A stretch of 64,000 nt of DNA from PALG01 sp964495885 (lineage in GTDB: Bacteria > Bacteroidota > Bacteroidia > Flavobacteriales > Flavobacteriaceae). The position numbers were made by a program, and so were the translations under genes. This document shows, one piece after another, positions 26,001-33,517 of the stretch; position 1 is the stretch's first letter; each line of letters starts with the position of its first letter. Where the stretch lies: positions 1 to 64,000 of the forward strand of contig CAZBWO010000002.1 of the NCBI GenBank assembly GCA_964495885.1. The letters run 5' to 3'. Below the pieces are notes generated by a model, which made no database searches, had not been told where the DNA came from, and was given only the letters and a program-made list of their open reading frames with translations.

Positions 26001-26196
26001 GGCAAACGGAATGAAAATGACGCTGGACGATATTGCCATTTTCAATTTGGAAAAAGTGGAAGAGCTTTTTATATATGCCATGGAAGCCAAAACCGAAATC
26101 TCAAACCTTTCCGAAGAAAATAAATTCCTTAAGGAACAGCTGGAAAGTCAACAAAAAGAAATCGAAGCCATTAAAGCAATGCTACAAAAAAAATAA
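23065..26196 (+). CDS. Secreted repeat fibre protein with 15-residue repeats (fibre 2)
   Basis: A 1043-residue exported protein (signal peptide ending PIQAQ). It shares the N-terminal module of fibres 1 and 3: QVGIGNTSPNAQLDV, DGILIPKVDEFP, AAQDGMLIYATG, KGFYYWDN. Residues ~176-773 are about 40 tandem repeats of 15 residues, consensus [HKR]YG[TV]YN[ST]hxxxGSGx, which I do not recognise as a named family. Then come a linker also seen in fibre 3 (GQIMQTDGAGNLSWVD), a beta region, and a C-terminal end YEFPTLEETFQFVKKYGHLP with a coiled coil (about 990-1043). This end is common in Bacteroidota fibre-like proteins; it is not S74. The regular Tyr-Gly-x-Tyr-Asn spacing suggests a beta-solenoid. Surface location and function are inferred. 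Confidence 0.78.
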   Translation: MKRIILGILLAMSFAPIQAQVGIGNTSPNAQLDVRSSNQATPANTDGILIPKVDEFPAIDPTAAQDGMLIYATGDGTVSKGFYYWDNTGTTWEPMLSGSDADVDFYELGTTSSPTNINDDIYTLGTLSIGSNTSGGSLDIVNTTEARAIHLQFGGTDDGIKQGFYNLLSNAGSGTHYGIYNFLTGNNVGNRIGVNTVISSSNNSQHYGTYNSLFGTGSGNRYGTYNTISNISGSGSSYGVRNELSSNSHGVHYGLYNSVSGSGTRDHYGVYNSMSGTGNTSSKYGTYNRILATNNDIHYGTYNSMESPSTTFQYGTYNLFPNGTSPQIGIENAFSSTNNNTQMGMRNLMNTSSSGDKYGVQSLISNGSGINYGTYNSVSGGTSNFGAYHTISTTSNATGVRNLISANGTGALVFGTSNDLTSTGSDLLYGTYTSLNGAGTGSARYGSFNSFSGESTTQRGFTNNFQSTSNGTQAGFYNTFLSPNASTNTGLQSTFSGAISGNVYGVVNTVNAAVGNGDHYGMTSTFLSTGSGNHYGVESRFQGNGSGLHHGVDNSFIDAGSGARRGVYNYFNASAASAVTGLHNDFVSSTTNPGYGVYNQMTISSTGVRYGMYNNFNGTGNANLYGATSVFANSGSGAHYGTLNSFGGTGAGSKYGIINSFSSNSNGILTAVRNDIFSNSVDEGYGVYNQIQNNGSGQRMGMYNRYYGTGNGDFRGLYVLAVNTGSGAHYGSQVSIAGTGAGNKYGYHSYIASTAGGTHYGVYSEANKSGSFAGYFLGDVSIGTSALDNYIFPPSRGTAGQIMQTDGAGNLSWVDASNYWTRTGTELDVATVADDIHFTSDQTSIIFPTSAGTPAPMLYMFDGGTANANKMVFAHSPTFSNFGLQYDDSDDAFHFLSSGTSVVEIDLIGSPRMTIQGNLFVNGDVITDTATYPDYVFENYFEGTSGINPNYEFPTLEETFQFVKKYGHLPGIASYEEVKANGMKMTLDDIAIFNLEKVEELFIYAMEAKTEISNLSEENKFLKEQLESQQKEIEAIKAMLQKK
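23590..25384 (+). repeat. ~40 coding repeats of 45 bp (15 residues)
   Basis: I count 40 units, nearly all 14-16 residues long, from HYGIYNFLTGNNVGN to HYGVYSEANKSGSFA. Conserved positions are an aromatic or basic first residue, Tyr-Gly at 2-3, Tyr-Asn at 5-6, and Gly-Ser-Gly near the end. The DNA is well diverged between units, so this is an old, selected array and not a recent expansion. Confidence 0.8.
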
Positions 26197-26292
26197 ATGT
26201 ATCCTGCACGCTATTTTATGTAAAGTATCCTCTGAATCTAGTAAACGGCTCATTCTTTTCCTTTTTCTGAAAAAAAATGTGGATATTTCAAC

Positions 26293-28326
26293 ATGATTTC
26301 TTCGGAAAGTACTTTTTTGAAAAGGACAGTTTCTTTAAACTTCAACACTAAAAAGCACCTTAACCTTAAGTGTTTAGGAGTTTGTATTATCGCTATTTGC
26401 AGTCTTTCAACTACAATAGCCCAAACTGAGATTGATAGTTTAGAGCGAGTCTTAAATCGTACCGAAAATACCCAAGAACGGCAAGAGATACAATTGCAAT
26501 TATTGGAGTACTACGAAGACATCAATCCCGAAAAAGCCCTGCAATTAGAAGCAGCTCTTCAAAAAACCATAGATACCACCGATACAGAAACTTACTTTAG
26601 GTTTAAGTTGGCCCAATGTCACGTTCAATGGGTCATTGCTTCCTACGATCGTGCCATGGAGCTAGGGTACGAAGCACTTGCAATTGCAAATAAATCCCAA
26701 GATTCCATTCGTTTAAAGGTACTTTGCTACAATACGTTGGGGAAAATTGCAGATGATAATTCGCAACCTAAACTGGCGCTAGAATTTTATTTAAAGTCCC
26801 TTCGGTATGCAGAATTGGCTTCCCTTGAACAACACGTAGCAAAAGCCTCGGCAGGTATTGGTAGGGTATACTTATACTTAGAGGATTATGATAAGGCTTC
26901 ACAATATTACGAAAGGGCCATTTCAGTAAAATTGAATTTGAACGAGGAAGATGGCGATTTGGGAACCTATTATTTGAATCTAAGTAGTTGTTACGATGGA
27001 AAAGGTGACTACCTGAAATCCTTGGAGTATTTAGATCAAGCAATTTATTTACTGAAAGAGAATCAATTATATACCCGTCTTATTGGTTTATATAATAATA
27101 AAGCGTACACCCTCTTCTTAATGAATCGCTACAAAGAAGCCGAATCGGTAGCGGAAAAAGCGATTGCCTTGGGAGATTCCCTTTCATGGGAACGGGAGTT
27201 GATGTTTGCCTACAGTACCTATGCCGAAATACTCTTTGCGCAAAACCGAGTCAGCCAAGCAGAGCAATACATGGAAAAATCCATTGGCCTCTCTGAAAAG
27301 TACAACGATCTATACTTGGCCAAATACAATTACGATCTTTTGTATAACATTAGCCTTCAAAAAGAAGATTATAAGGAGGCATTGCACTATTACCAAAAAC
27401 GAAGTGCTATTCTTGATTCTGTAAACAATGCCAATGCTAGAAAGGAAATCCAAAAGCTTTCTTTGGAATACGAAACCGAAAAGAAAAACCAGGAAATTAA
27501 TCAGCTAAATAAACAGCAGGAATTAAATGCTATTGCATTACGGAAGAGCAGGCAATTACAGATGGCATTTCTATTGGTTGCATTACTGGCGGTTGCTGTG
27601 GTCTTTTTATTTTGGTCCAGACAGCAGAACAAGAAAAAGGCAAATGCGCTCCAGAATATGGCTTTGAAACAAGAATTTGAAAAAAAATTGGCAGATGCAG
27701 AACTGCAGGCGCTAAGGGCACAGATGAACCCGCATTTTCTCTTTAATTGCTTAAATTCAATCAATGGCTTTATTGTAAAAAACAATCGGGAAAAAGCGTC
27801 AGAATACCTTGCTAAATTCAGTAAATTGATTCGGCAAGTACTCAATAACTCCAAAGCCCGTAAAATTTCATTGGAGCAGGAATTGGAAACCCTTCAGCTC
27901 TACATAGACATGGAGAAATTACGTTTTAGTAATGAATTTGAATACGTTTGCACCTTAAACCCCAATGTGGAAACAGCCTATGTGGAGGTGCCTCCTATGC
28001 TATTTCAGCCGTATGTGGAAAATAGTATTTGGCACGGATTGATGCACAAGAAAGAAGGTATAGGGAAACTTTCCCTTCAGATTTCAAGGAATGAAAACCA
28101 GTTGATCTGTGAAATTGAAGATAACGGCATAGGAAGGGAAGCGGCGCAACAATTGAAAAGTAAAAGTGCTTCCAGTAGAAAATCCTTCGGAATGAGTATC
28201 ACAGAGAAGCGCCTGCAGTATAGCAGTTTGAACAAAACACTGGAAAATAAAGTGGAGATCATTGATTTAACTACTTCCGAAGGTATCCCAAAAGGAACAA
28301 AAGTTCGTATTGTATTGAGTATATGA
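26293..28326 (+). CDS. TPR-containing LytS-like sensor histidine kinase
   Basis: A 677-residue sensor. The N-terminus is long for a signal sequence: a hydrophobic stretch at about residues 27-43 ends in TTIAQ and is probably cleaved. Residues ~50-390 are tetratricopeptide repeats (for example YYLNLSSCYDGKGDYLKSLEYLDQAI, named by its ends), followed by one membrane helix (about 415-435). The His_kinase (LytS/YehU) domain has the phospho-acceptor His in QMNPHFLFNCLNSINGFI, and an ATPase part with PPMLFQPYVENSIWHG and EDNGIGRE. In the phylum such kinases pair with LytTR regulators. Here its stop overlaps the start of the LytTR gene by 4 bases (ATGA). It lies between fibres 2 and 3, suggesting control of surface proteins. 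Confidence 0.93.
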   Translation: MISSESTFLKRTVSLNFNTKKHLNLKCLGVCIIAICSLSTTIAQTEIDSLERVLNRTENTQERQEIQLQLLEYYEDINPEKALQLEAALQKTIDTTDTETYFRFKLAQCHVQWVIASYDRAMELGYEALAIANKSQDSIRLKVLCYNTLGKIADDNSQPKLALEFYLKSLRYAELASLEQHVAKASAGIGRVYLYLEDYDKASQYYERAISVKLNLNEEDGDLGTYYLNLSSCYDGKGDYLKSLEYLDQAIYLLKENQLYTRLIGLYNNKAYTLFLMNRYKEAESVAEKAIALGDSLSWERELMFAYSTYAEILFAQNRVSQAEQYMEKSIGLSEKYNDLYLAKYNYDLLYNISLQKEDYKEALHYYQKRSAILDSVNNANARKEIQKLSLEYETEKKNQEINQLNKQQELNAIALRKSRQLQMAFLLVALLAVAVVFLFWSRQQNKKKANALQNMALKQEFEKKLADAELQALRAQMNPHFLFNCLNSINGFIVKNNREKASEYLAKFSKLIRQVLNNSKARKISLEQELETLQLYIDMEKLRFSNEFEYVCTLNPNVETAYVEVPPMLFQPYVENSIWHGLMHKKEGIGKLSLQISRNENQLICEIEDNGIGREAAQQLKSKSASSRKSFGMSITEKRLQYSSLNKTLENKVEIIDLTTSEGIPKGTKVRIVLSI

Positions 28327-29069
28327 AAACCCGAATTGTAATTATTGATGATGAGCAGCATTGCATAGACACCTTGCAGTGGCAATTGGAAACCTATGTG
28401 GATGATATCACCGTAGAGGCGGTATTTAGATCCCCTACGGAAGCATTGTCTTATTTGCAAAATAATACAGTAGACTTGGTGTTCTTGGATATCGAAATGC
28501 CAGAAATGAACGGTTTTCAACTGTTGAAGCGATTAAAAAATAGTTCATTCGATTTGATTTTTGCTACCGCCTATGATGAATTTGCAGTGCAGGCTTTTAA
28601 GACTAGTGCCATTGATTATTTGCTGAAACCAATTGATAAGCAGGATCTATTAAAAGCAATGGAAAAAGTAAAAGGAAAACAAAACTCTAACTTTCTACCC
28701 CAACAAATGGAGTTGCTTCTTTCTACCTTGTCCAAACAGCAATCTACCCCTGAAAGAATAGCACTTCCCACGCAGTCTGGATTACAGTTTATTGTAGTTG
28801 CAAAAATCATGTATTGCCTTTCAGACAGTAATTATACCGAAATTCATTTGGAAGATGGCTCCCAGTATTTGGTAAGTAAAACCTTAAAGGATATTGAATC
28901 ACTACTGCCATCCCAATTCTTTATAAGAATCCACCATTCCCATCTAATCAATACACAAAAAATTTCGCGGTATGTTCGTGGAGATGGCGGTTATGTAGTC
29001 ATGGATGATGGTAAAAACCTAAATGTAAGCCGTAGTAGAAAGGAAGCTCTGCTTGCTTATTTTGGATAA
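28323..29069 (+). CDS. LytTR-family response regulator
   Basis: A 248-residue regulator. The receiver domain (about 1-120) has IIDDEQHC, phospho-acceptor Asp in LVFLDIEMPEMNG, ATAYDEFAVQAF and LLKPI. The LytTR DNA-binding domain (about 150-245) shows the usual pattern: YTEIHLEDGSQYLVSKTLKD, FIRIHHSHLIN and the closing DGG-VVMDDGK-LNVSRSRK. LytTR proteins bind paired direct repeats upstream of exopolysaccharide, adhesin and virulence genes. Translation is coupled to the kinase gene. The fibre 3 gene starts 113 bases downstream on the same strand and is a natural target candidate; I could not identify a clear paired direct repeat by eye. Confidence 0.93.
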   Translation: MKTRIVIIDDEQHCIDTLQWQLETYVDDITVEAVFRSPTEALSYLQNNTVDLVFLDIEMPEMNGFQLLKRLKNSSFDLIFATAYDEFAVQAFKTSAIDYLLKPIDKQDLLKAMEKVKGKQNSNFLPQQMELLLSTLSKQQSTPERIALPTQSGLQFIVVAKIMYCLSDSNYTEIHLEDGSQYLVSKTLKDIESLLPSQFFIRIHHSHLINTQKISRYVRGDGGYVVMDDGKNLNVSRSRKEALLAYFG

Positions 29070-29182
29070 TGATTATTGTAAATCATCCTCTAATTTCCAC
29101 CAACCAATAAATTGCTATTGTTAGCGAATCATTGAAGCTATATTATGAAGGGATAGTAAGATAGATTTATGCTAAAATCCAC

Positions 29183-31975
29183 GTGATGCATAAAATCAGT
29201 TTTATTGTTTTCAAACTCTTATTTTGGCTTCCTTTTTTTGCCCTTTCCCAAGTGGGCATTGGTACCGTAACGCCCAATGCCCAATTGGATATTCAGTCAT
29301 CCAACCCTTCCGCACCTGCAAGTAATGATGGGATTCTCATTCCGAAAATCAATGAATTTCCAGCTATTGATCCAAGCGCTGCTCAAGATGGAATGATGGT
29401 ATACGCCACCGGAAGTGGCTCTGTAGCTAAAGGATTTTACTATTGGAACCAATCCACAACCAGCTGGGTGACCATAGTAGGCAGTGCGGGAATCATTGAA
29501 AAATTGGATGATTTGAGTGATGGGAAGTCGGATGCTGCAGGGTCTTCGGTTTTTTTAGGTATAAATGCTGGGAATGTAGAAGATGGAAATGATAGAAATA
29601 ATCTTGGCATTGGTTTTAACGCTTTAGCAAATACTAATTTTGGGAGTAACAATTTAGGTGTTGGCAATTATTCTTTAGAAGATAATACTACTGGAACCGG
29701 AAATACAGCCTTGGGATACGCAACTTTACAGTTTGCAACCAGTAATCGAAATACTGCAATTGGCTATCAAGTGATGCGCTACACGACAACAGGAATTGAA
29801 AATACTGGAGTTGGAAATACAGCATTAACATGGAACAGGGAGGGAAGTTATAATACTGGTATTGGAAGATGGTCCCTATCAAGAAATGAAAGTGGTAATG
29901 GGAATACAGCAGTAGGGTACTATACGGGATATACTATTGAGGATGGAAATTATAACACACTCATTGGGTATCAAGCAGGAAGTGGAACGGGACTCCATAC
30001 AAAATCATATTCCGTATTTATAGGAAATCAGGCAGGTTTTTTTGAAACGGATAGCCACCGATTGTATATTGAAAACTCTACTGCAAATCAATACAATGCC
30101 TTAATATATGGGGAGTTTGACAATGATCTATTGCGCATTAATGGCACATTAAACATTAATAATCAATATTCCTTGCCTACGGCAGATGGTACCTTGGGGC
30201 AGGTATTGCAAACCAACGGTGCAGGGAATATGTCTTGGGTAGATCAAAATGTGACCGGAGCAGAAAATATTGATGATTTAAGTGATGGAAAATCTGACGT
30301 GTCTGGCTCTTCTATTTTTTTGGGATTGAATGCAGGATTGAATGATGATGGTACTAATAATAAAAATGTAGGTATCGGTCGAAATGCCTTAGAGGATACT
30401 GTTGACGGGGATGATAATGTAGCTATTGGGCTATCTGCACTGAGTAATAACATTTCTGGATATGACAATCTGGCACTGGGTTCCATTAGCTTGTTTAGCA
30501 ATACATCTGGAGGTGGGAACGTAGCAGTAGGAACAGCTGCATTAACAGATAGGGCAACATCCTATCATAATATAGCTCTAGGGATTGCAGCTTTAGCAAA
30601 TGGTACAACAGGTAATAATAATGTTGGTATTGGCAGTTGGGCTTTGGTCAGATGTGATGGAAGCTCCAACGTTGCTGTGGGGCATAGGGCATTATATAAT
30701 TCGGTTACGGGTAGTAACAACACAACTTTGGGATACGAAACTGGTTTGACCAATTTAGGGTCTGGAAATATTTTCATTGGCTATAGGGCGGGATATCTCG
30801 AAGGCAGTGGTGATAACAAATTATATATTGAAAACTCTGATTCAGCGTCACCTTTGATCTACGGCGAATTCGATACGAATTTGTTGCGTGTCAATGGAAC
30901 ATTGGATATCAATAATCAGTATAGTTTTCCAACGGCAGATGGGACTTCCAATCAGGTGCTTCAAACCGATGGTTCTGGCAATCTTACTTGGGGAAGCGTG
31001 CTGGTTTCTGATGCCACTACTGCTTCCAACGGACTCTCCCTTACTAGCAATGATGTAAGATTAGGCGGAACGCTATCCCAAATTACAACCTTAACCCATG
31101 GAACAAATAACCTTACATTCAATTTAAACAGCACGGGTGATTTTGTAATTCAGGATAATGGAATGAATCATTTAGAGCTTCGGGATAATGGGAATTTGTA
31201 TTTGGGAGGCGATACCTTTTGGTACGATGAAGATACTTCGGGTACCGCATTGGCCTCTTTGGGTGATTTGGGAGACGATGGTTTCTTTTGGTTGGGGAAT
31301 GGAGGCGCTCCACAACATTTATTGAATGGCAACGGGGATTCAGCATTTAATGTATTGGGATTAGCGGTTGATTTCAGTATTCAAGGTGACAATAATGCCA
31401 ATTTGTTTTATGTGGATGGGGGTACTGATAGAATTGGCTTCCGCATAGGAACTCCCAATTTCGACATTCATTTAAAACAATCCGGACTTACTGAAGCTGG
31501 TGCAGGAGGAATTGCCTTGGAAAGTAGCGCTACTACCAATAACTGGAAAATTTACCACAGTGGTTCTTTTCTTTCCTTTGCGGAAAATGGGGTACGCAGA
31601 TCATATATTCAAAACGGGACTGGTGCCTATGTGCAGACTTCAGATAGGACCCTTAAAAAAAATATTACCCTATACCCTGAAGTCCTTACCTCGGTTTTAA
31701 GCCTTCCTATTTACAGCTATCATTACCGCGATCAAAAAGAAAATGCCCAAAAAACCATTGGGGTAATGGCACAAGATGTGCAGCAGGTTTTTCCTGAAAT
31801 TGTAAGTGTTGCTGAAAATGGAACGCTTGGACTTCAATATGGGGGGCTTGGACCCATTGCCCTGAAAGCGATTCAGGAACAGCAAATAATTATAGACAAA
31901 CAACATGAAAAGATTAAGTTATTGGAAAAGGAAATGAAGCAAATTAAAACAATGCTAACAAAATTGAAACTTTAA
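29183..31975 (+). CDS. Secreted fibre protein with internal duplication and S74 chaperone domain (fibre 3)
   Basis: A 930-residue exported protein (signal peptide ending FFALSQ). After the shared N-terminal module come two tandem copies of a ~245-residue block. Each starts with DDLSDGKSD..GSS.FLG.NAG, holds several 17-residue NTTG-type repeats, and closes with YIENS, YGEFD..LLR.NGTL.INNQYS and a QVLQT[ND]G[AS]GN segment. Later strands (about 610-800) include FLGNGG-like text (FWLGNGGAPQHLLNGNGD) and lead to an S74 chaperone domain with predicted Ser820 and Lys825 in SDRTLK, then GVMAQDVQQVFPE and a C-terminal coiled coil. As in fibre 1, the end is expected to trimerise and cleave itself. It follows the LytS/LytTR pair on the same strand. 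Confidence 0.8.
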   Translation: MMHKISFIVFKLLFWLPFFALSQVGIGTVTPNAQLDIQSSNPSAPASNDGILIPKINEFPAIDPSAAQDGMMVYATGSGSVAKGFYYWNQSTTSWVTIVGSAGIIEKLDDLSDGKSDAAGSSVFLGINAGNVEDGNDRNNLGIGFNALANTNFGSNNLGVGNYSLEDNTTGTGNTALGYATLQFATSNRNTAIGYQVMRYTTTGIENTGVGNTALTWNREGSYNTGIGRWSLSRNESGNGNTAVGYYTGYTIEDGNYNTLIGYQAGSGTGLHTKSYSVFIGNQAGFFETDSHRLYIENSTANQYNALIYGEFDNDLLRINGTLNINNQYSLPTADGTLGQVLQTNGAGNMSWVDQNVTGAENIDDLSDGKSDVSGSSIFLGLNAGLNDDGTNNKNVGIGRNALEDTVDGDDNVAIGLSALSNNISGYDNLALGSISLFSNTSGGGNVAVGTAALTDRATSYHNIALGIAALANGTTGNNNVGIGSWALVRCDGSSNVAVGHRALYNSVTGSNNTTLGYETGLTNLGSGNIFIGYRAGYLEGSGDNKLYIENSDSASPLIYGEFDTNLLRVNGTLDINNQYSFPTADGTSNQVLQTDGSGNLTWGSVLVSDATTASNGLSLTSNDVRLGGTLSQITTLTHGTNNLTFNLNSTGDFVIQDNGMNHLELRDNGNLYLGGDTFWYDEDTSGTALASLGDLGDDGFFWLGNGGAPQHLLNGNGDSAFNVLGLAVDFSIQGDNNANLFYVDGGTDRIGFRIGTPNFDIHLKQSGLTEAGAGGIALESSATTNNWKIYHSGSFLSFAENGVRRSYIQNGTGAYVQTSDRTLKKNITLYPEVLTSVLSLPIYSYHYRDQKENAQKTIGVMAQDVQQVFPEIVSVAENGTLGLQYGGLGPIALKAIQEQQIIIDKQHEKIKLLEKEMKQIKTMLTKLKL

Positions 31976-32098
31976 AACGAGTATAGAGGTAATTGTAATA
32001 AACCATAATAAAAAGCAGGCAAAAATGTAAGAAATTACTTTAAAAATGTTTTTTAACGATAAAAAATTCACTTTAAAGAGTATTGTGAATATCATGTT

Positions 32099-32126
32099 TT
32101 GAGATGATTGGAAGGTTATATATTTG
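32099..32126 (+). promoter_or_regulatory. Promoter of fibre 4
   Basis: TATATTTG (32119-32126) is an exact -7 element 20 bases before the ATG; a TTG at 32099-32101 is 17 bases upstream. The preceding ~100 bases are very A+T-rich. Confidence 0.55.
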
Positions 32127-32146
32127 CAAAAATTATAACCTAAAAC

Positions 32147-33517
32147 ATGAAAGCTCCCCAGTTTTTATACCTATTTTTGGTATTTCCATTTACTTTGTTT
32201 GCTCAAATAGGCATTAATACAACCAATCCTGATGCTTCCAGTATATTGGACATCCAATCTTCTGATAAAGGATTATTGCTTCCTAGAGTGGCATTGACAG
32301 GACCTTCGGACAATACTACTATTGAAAGTCCTTCGGAAAGTTTATTGGTTTATAATACTTCTACAAGTGGCGGACTTACAAAGGGGTTTTACTTTTGGTC
32401 CGGCTCAGCTTGGTCTGCCGTGTCAAATAGTGGTAGCCCATCCAGTGAGAAATGGTCCTTGCAGGGAAATTCTTTAAGCGGAAGTGAATTTTTTGGCTCT
32501 ACCAATTGGAGCCAGTTGCAATTTCGGGTAAATAATGCTCAAATAGGATTGTTGCATCCAAATGGTGGAATATCTTTCGGGCTAAATGCTTCTGCGAATA
32601 AGGATAATTCGATCGCCATTGGAACCAATGCCAATGCTTCTGCAAGCAATGAGGCAACTGCCGTTGGTCCTGCAACCAATGCTTCTGGGTACAGGTCTGC
32701 TGCAATTGGGTACAATGCTTCAGCCAGCAGTAATAACTCGTTAGCCTTGGGTACAAATACTCAAGCAATCGGGCAAAATAGTAGTGTTTTGGGAGTTACT
32801 TCTTCGGCAACGGCACAAAACGCTACGGCTATAGGATATAACGTCACGGCAAATCAACCCAATACCATCATACTTGGAAATGATATTTCAGATGTATCTA
32901 ATTGGAATGCAACCAAAGTAGGAATTGGAACTTCAAGTCCTTCAGAAAAACTGGAAGTAAATGGAAACATCAAGGTATCCGGAAAGTTGAATATAAGTTC
33001 TGGGGATATTACCATTGCAAACGGAACTGAAGGTGTGGGGAAAATTTTGGTTTCAGATGCTAACGGAAAAGCTTCTTGGGAAGATGCTTCATCTCTTTCA
33101 GAGCAAGCTTATGCAGAAGCTTATGCTAATGCATCCTCTACGTTGTCTGCTTATAGCCCAATTACCTTTGGAACCACTGTTGTGCAATCGGGTGTTACAA
33201 TTAATAGCAATAACTTTCAGGTTTCTACTTCCGGAACTTATAAAATTACGTATGCGGTGTCCATAGAAAAAACCAGTGGAGGCGATGCTAATGTTGGTTT
33301 TTTCCTCACCAATGGTTGGGGCTCTGGTAATAAGATTGTAGGTTCCACTGCCTATGTTCATCTTGATAATGGCGATAAAATCACTGCCACAGCAACTAAG
33401 TTTGTTCAACTAAGTGCTTCCAACATGGTTTATGTTTTTCCGGACACCACAAATACTACTATTGAAACTGTACCTGAAGGGACCTATTTTAATATTGAAC
33501 TTGTTAAAGCAGATTAA
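32147..33517 (+). CDS. Secreted YadA-head-like fibre with C1q/TNF-like C-terminus (fibre 4)
   Basis: A 456-residue exported protein (signal peptide ending LFAQ). Its N-terminal module is a diverged version of that in fibres 1-3 (QIGINTTNPDASSILDIQSS, KGLLLPRV, KGFYFWSGSAW). Residues ~145-245 contain real YadA-head repeats: SIAIGTNANASASNEATAVG and similar 14-residue units with [AS]hA[ILV]G. A short segment, GIGTSSPSEKLEVNGNI, connects to a ~130-residue C-terminal domain starting with a small helix (AYAEAYANASST) and strands SGTYKITYAVSIEKT and NIELVKAD. This fits the trimeric C1q/TNF-like jelly roll found at the tips of exosporium and phage fibres. The stop codon directly abuts that of the convergent lyase gene, with no gap. 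Confidence 0.78.
   Translation: MKAPQFLYLFLVFPFTLFAQIGINTTNPDASSILDIQSSDKGLLLPRVALTGPSDNTTIESPSESLLVYNTSTSGGLTKGFYFWSGSAWSAVSNSGSPSSEKWSLQGNSLSGSEFFGSTNWSQLQFRVNNAQIGLLHPNGGISFGLNASANKDNSIAIGTNANASASNEATAVGPATNASGYRSAAIGYNASASSNNSLALGTNTQAIGQNSSVLGVTSSATAQNATAIGYNVTANQPNTIILGNDISDVSNWNATKVGIGTSSPSEKLEVNGNIKVSGKLNISSGDITIANGTEGVGKILVSDANGKASWEDASSLSEQAYAEAYANASSTLSAYSPITFGTTVVQSGVTINSNNFQVSTSGTYKITYAVSIEKTSGGDANVGFFLTNGWGSGNKIVGSTAYVHLDNGDKITATATKFVQLSASNMVYVFPDTTNTTIETVPEGTYFNIELVKAD

Noticed and set aside
2301..33517. Fibre genes as remnants of a prophage
   Set aside because: The fibres have Sec signal peptides, which phage fibres lack, and no capsid, terminase, tail, lysis or integrase gene is present between or around them.
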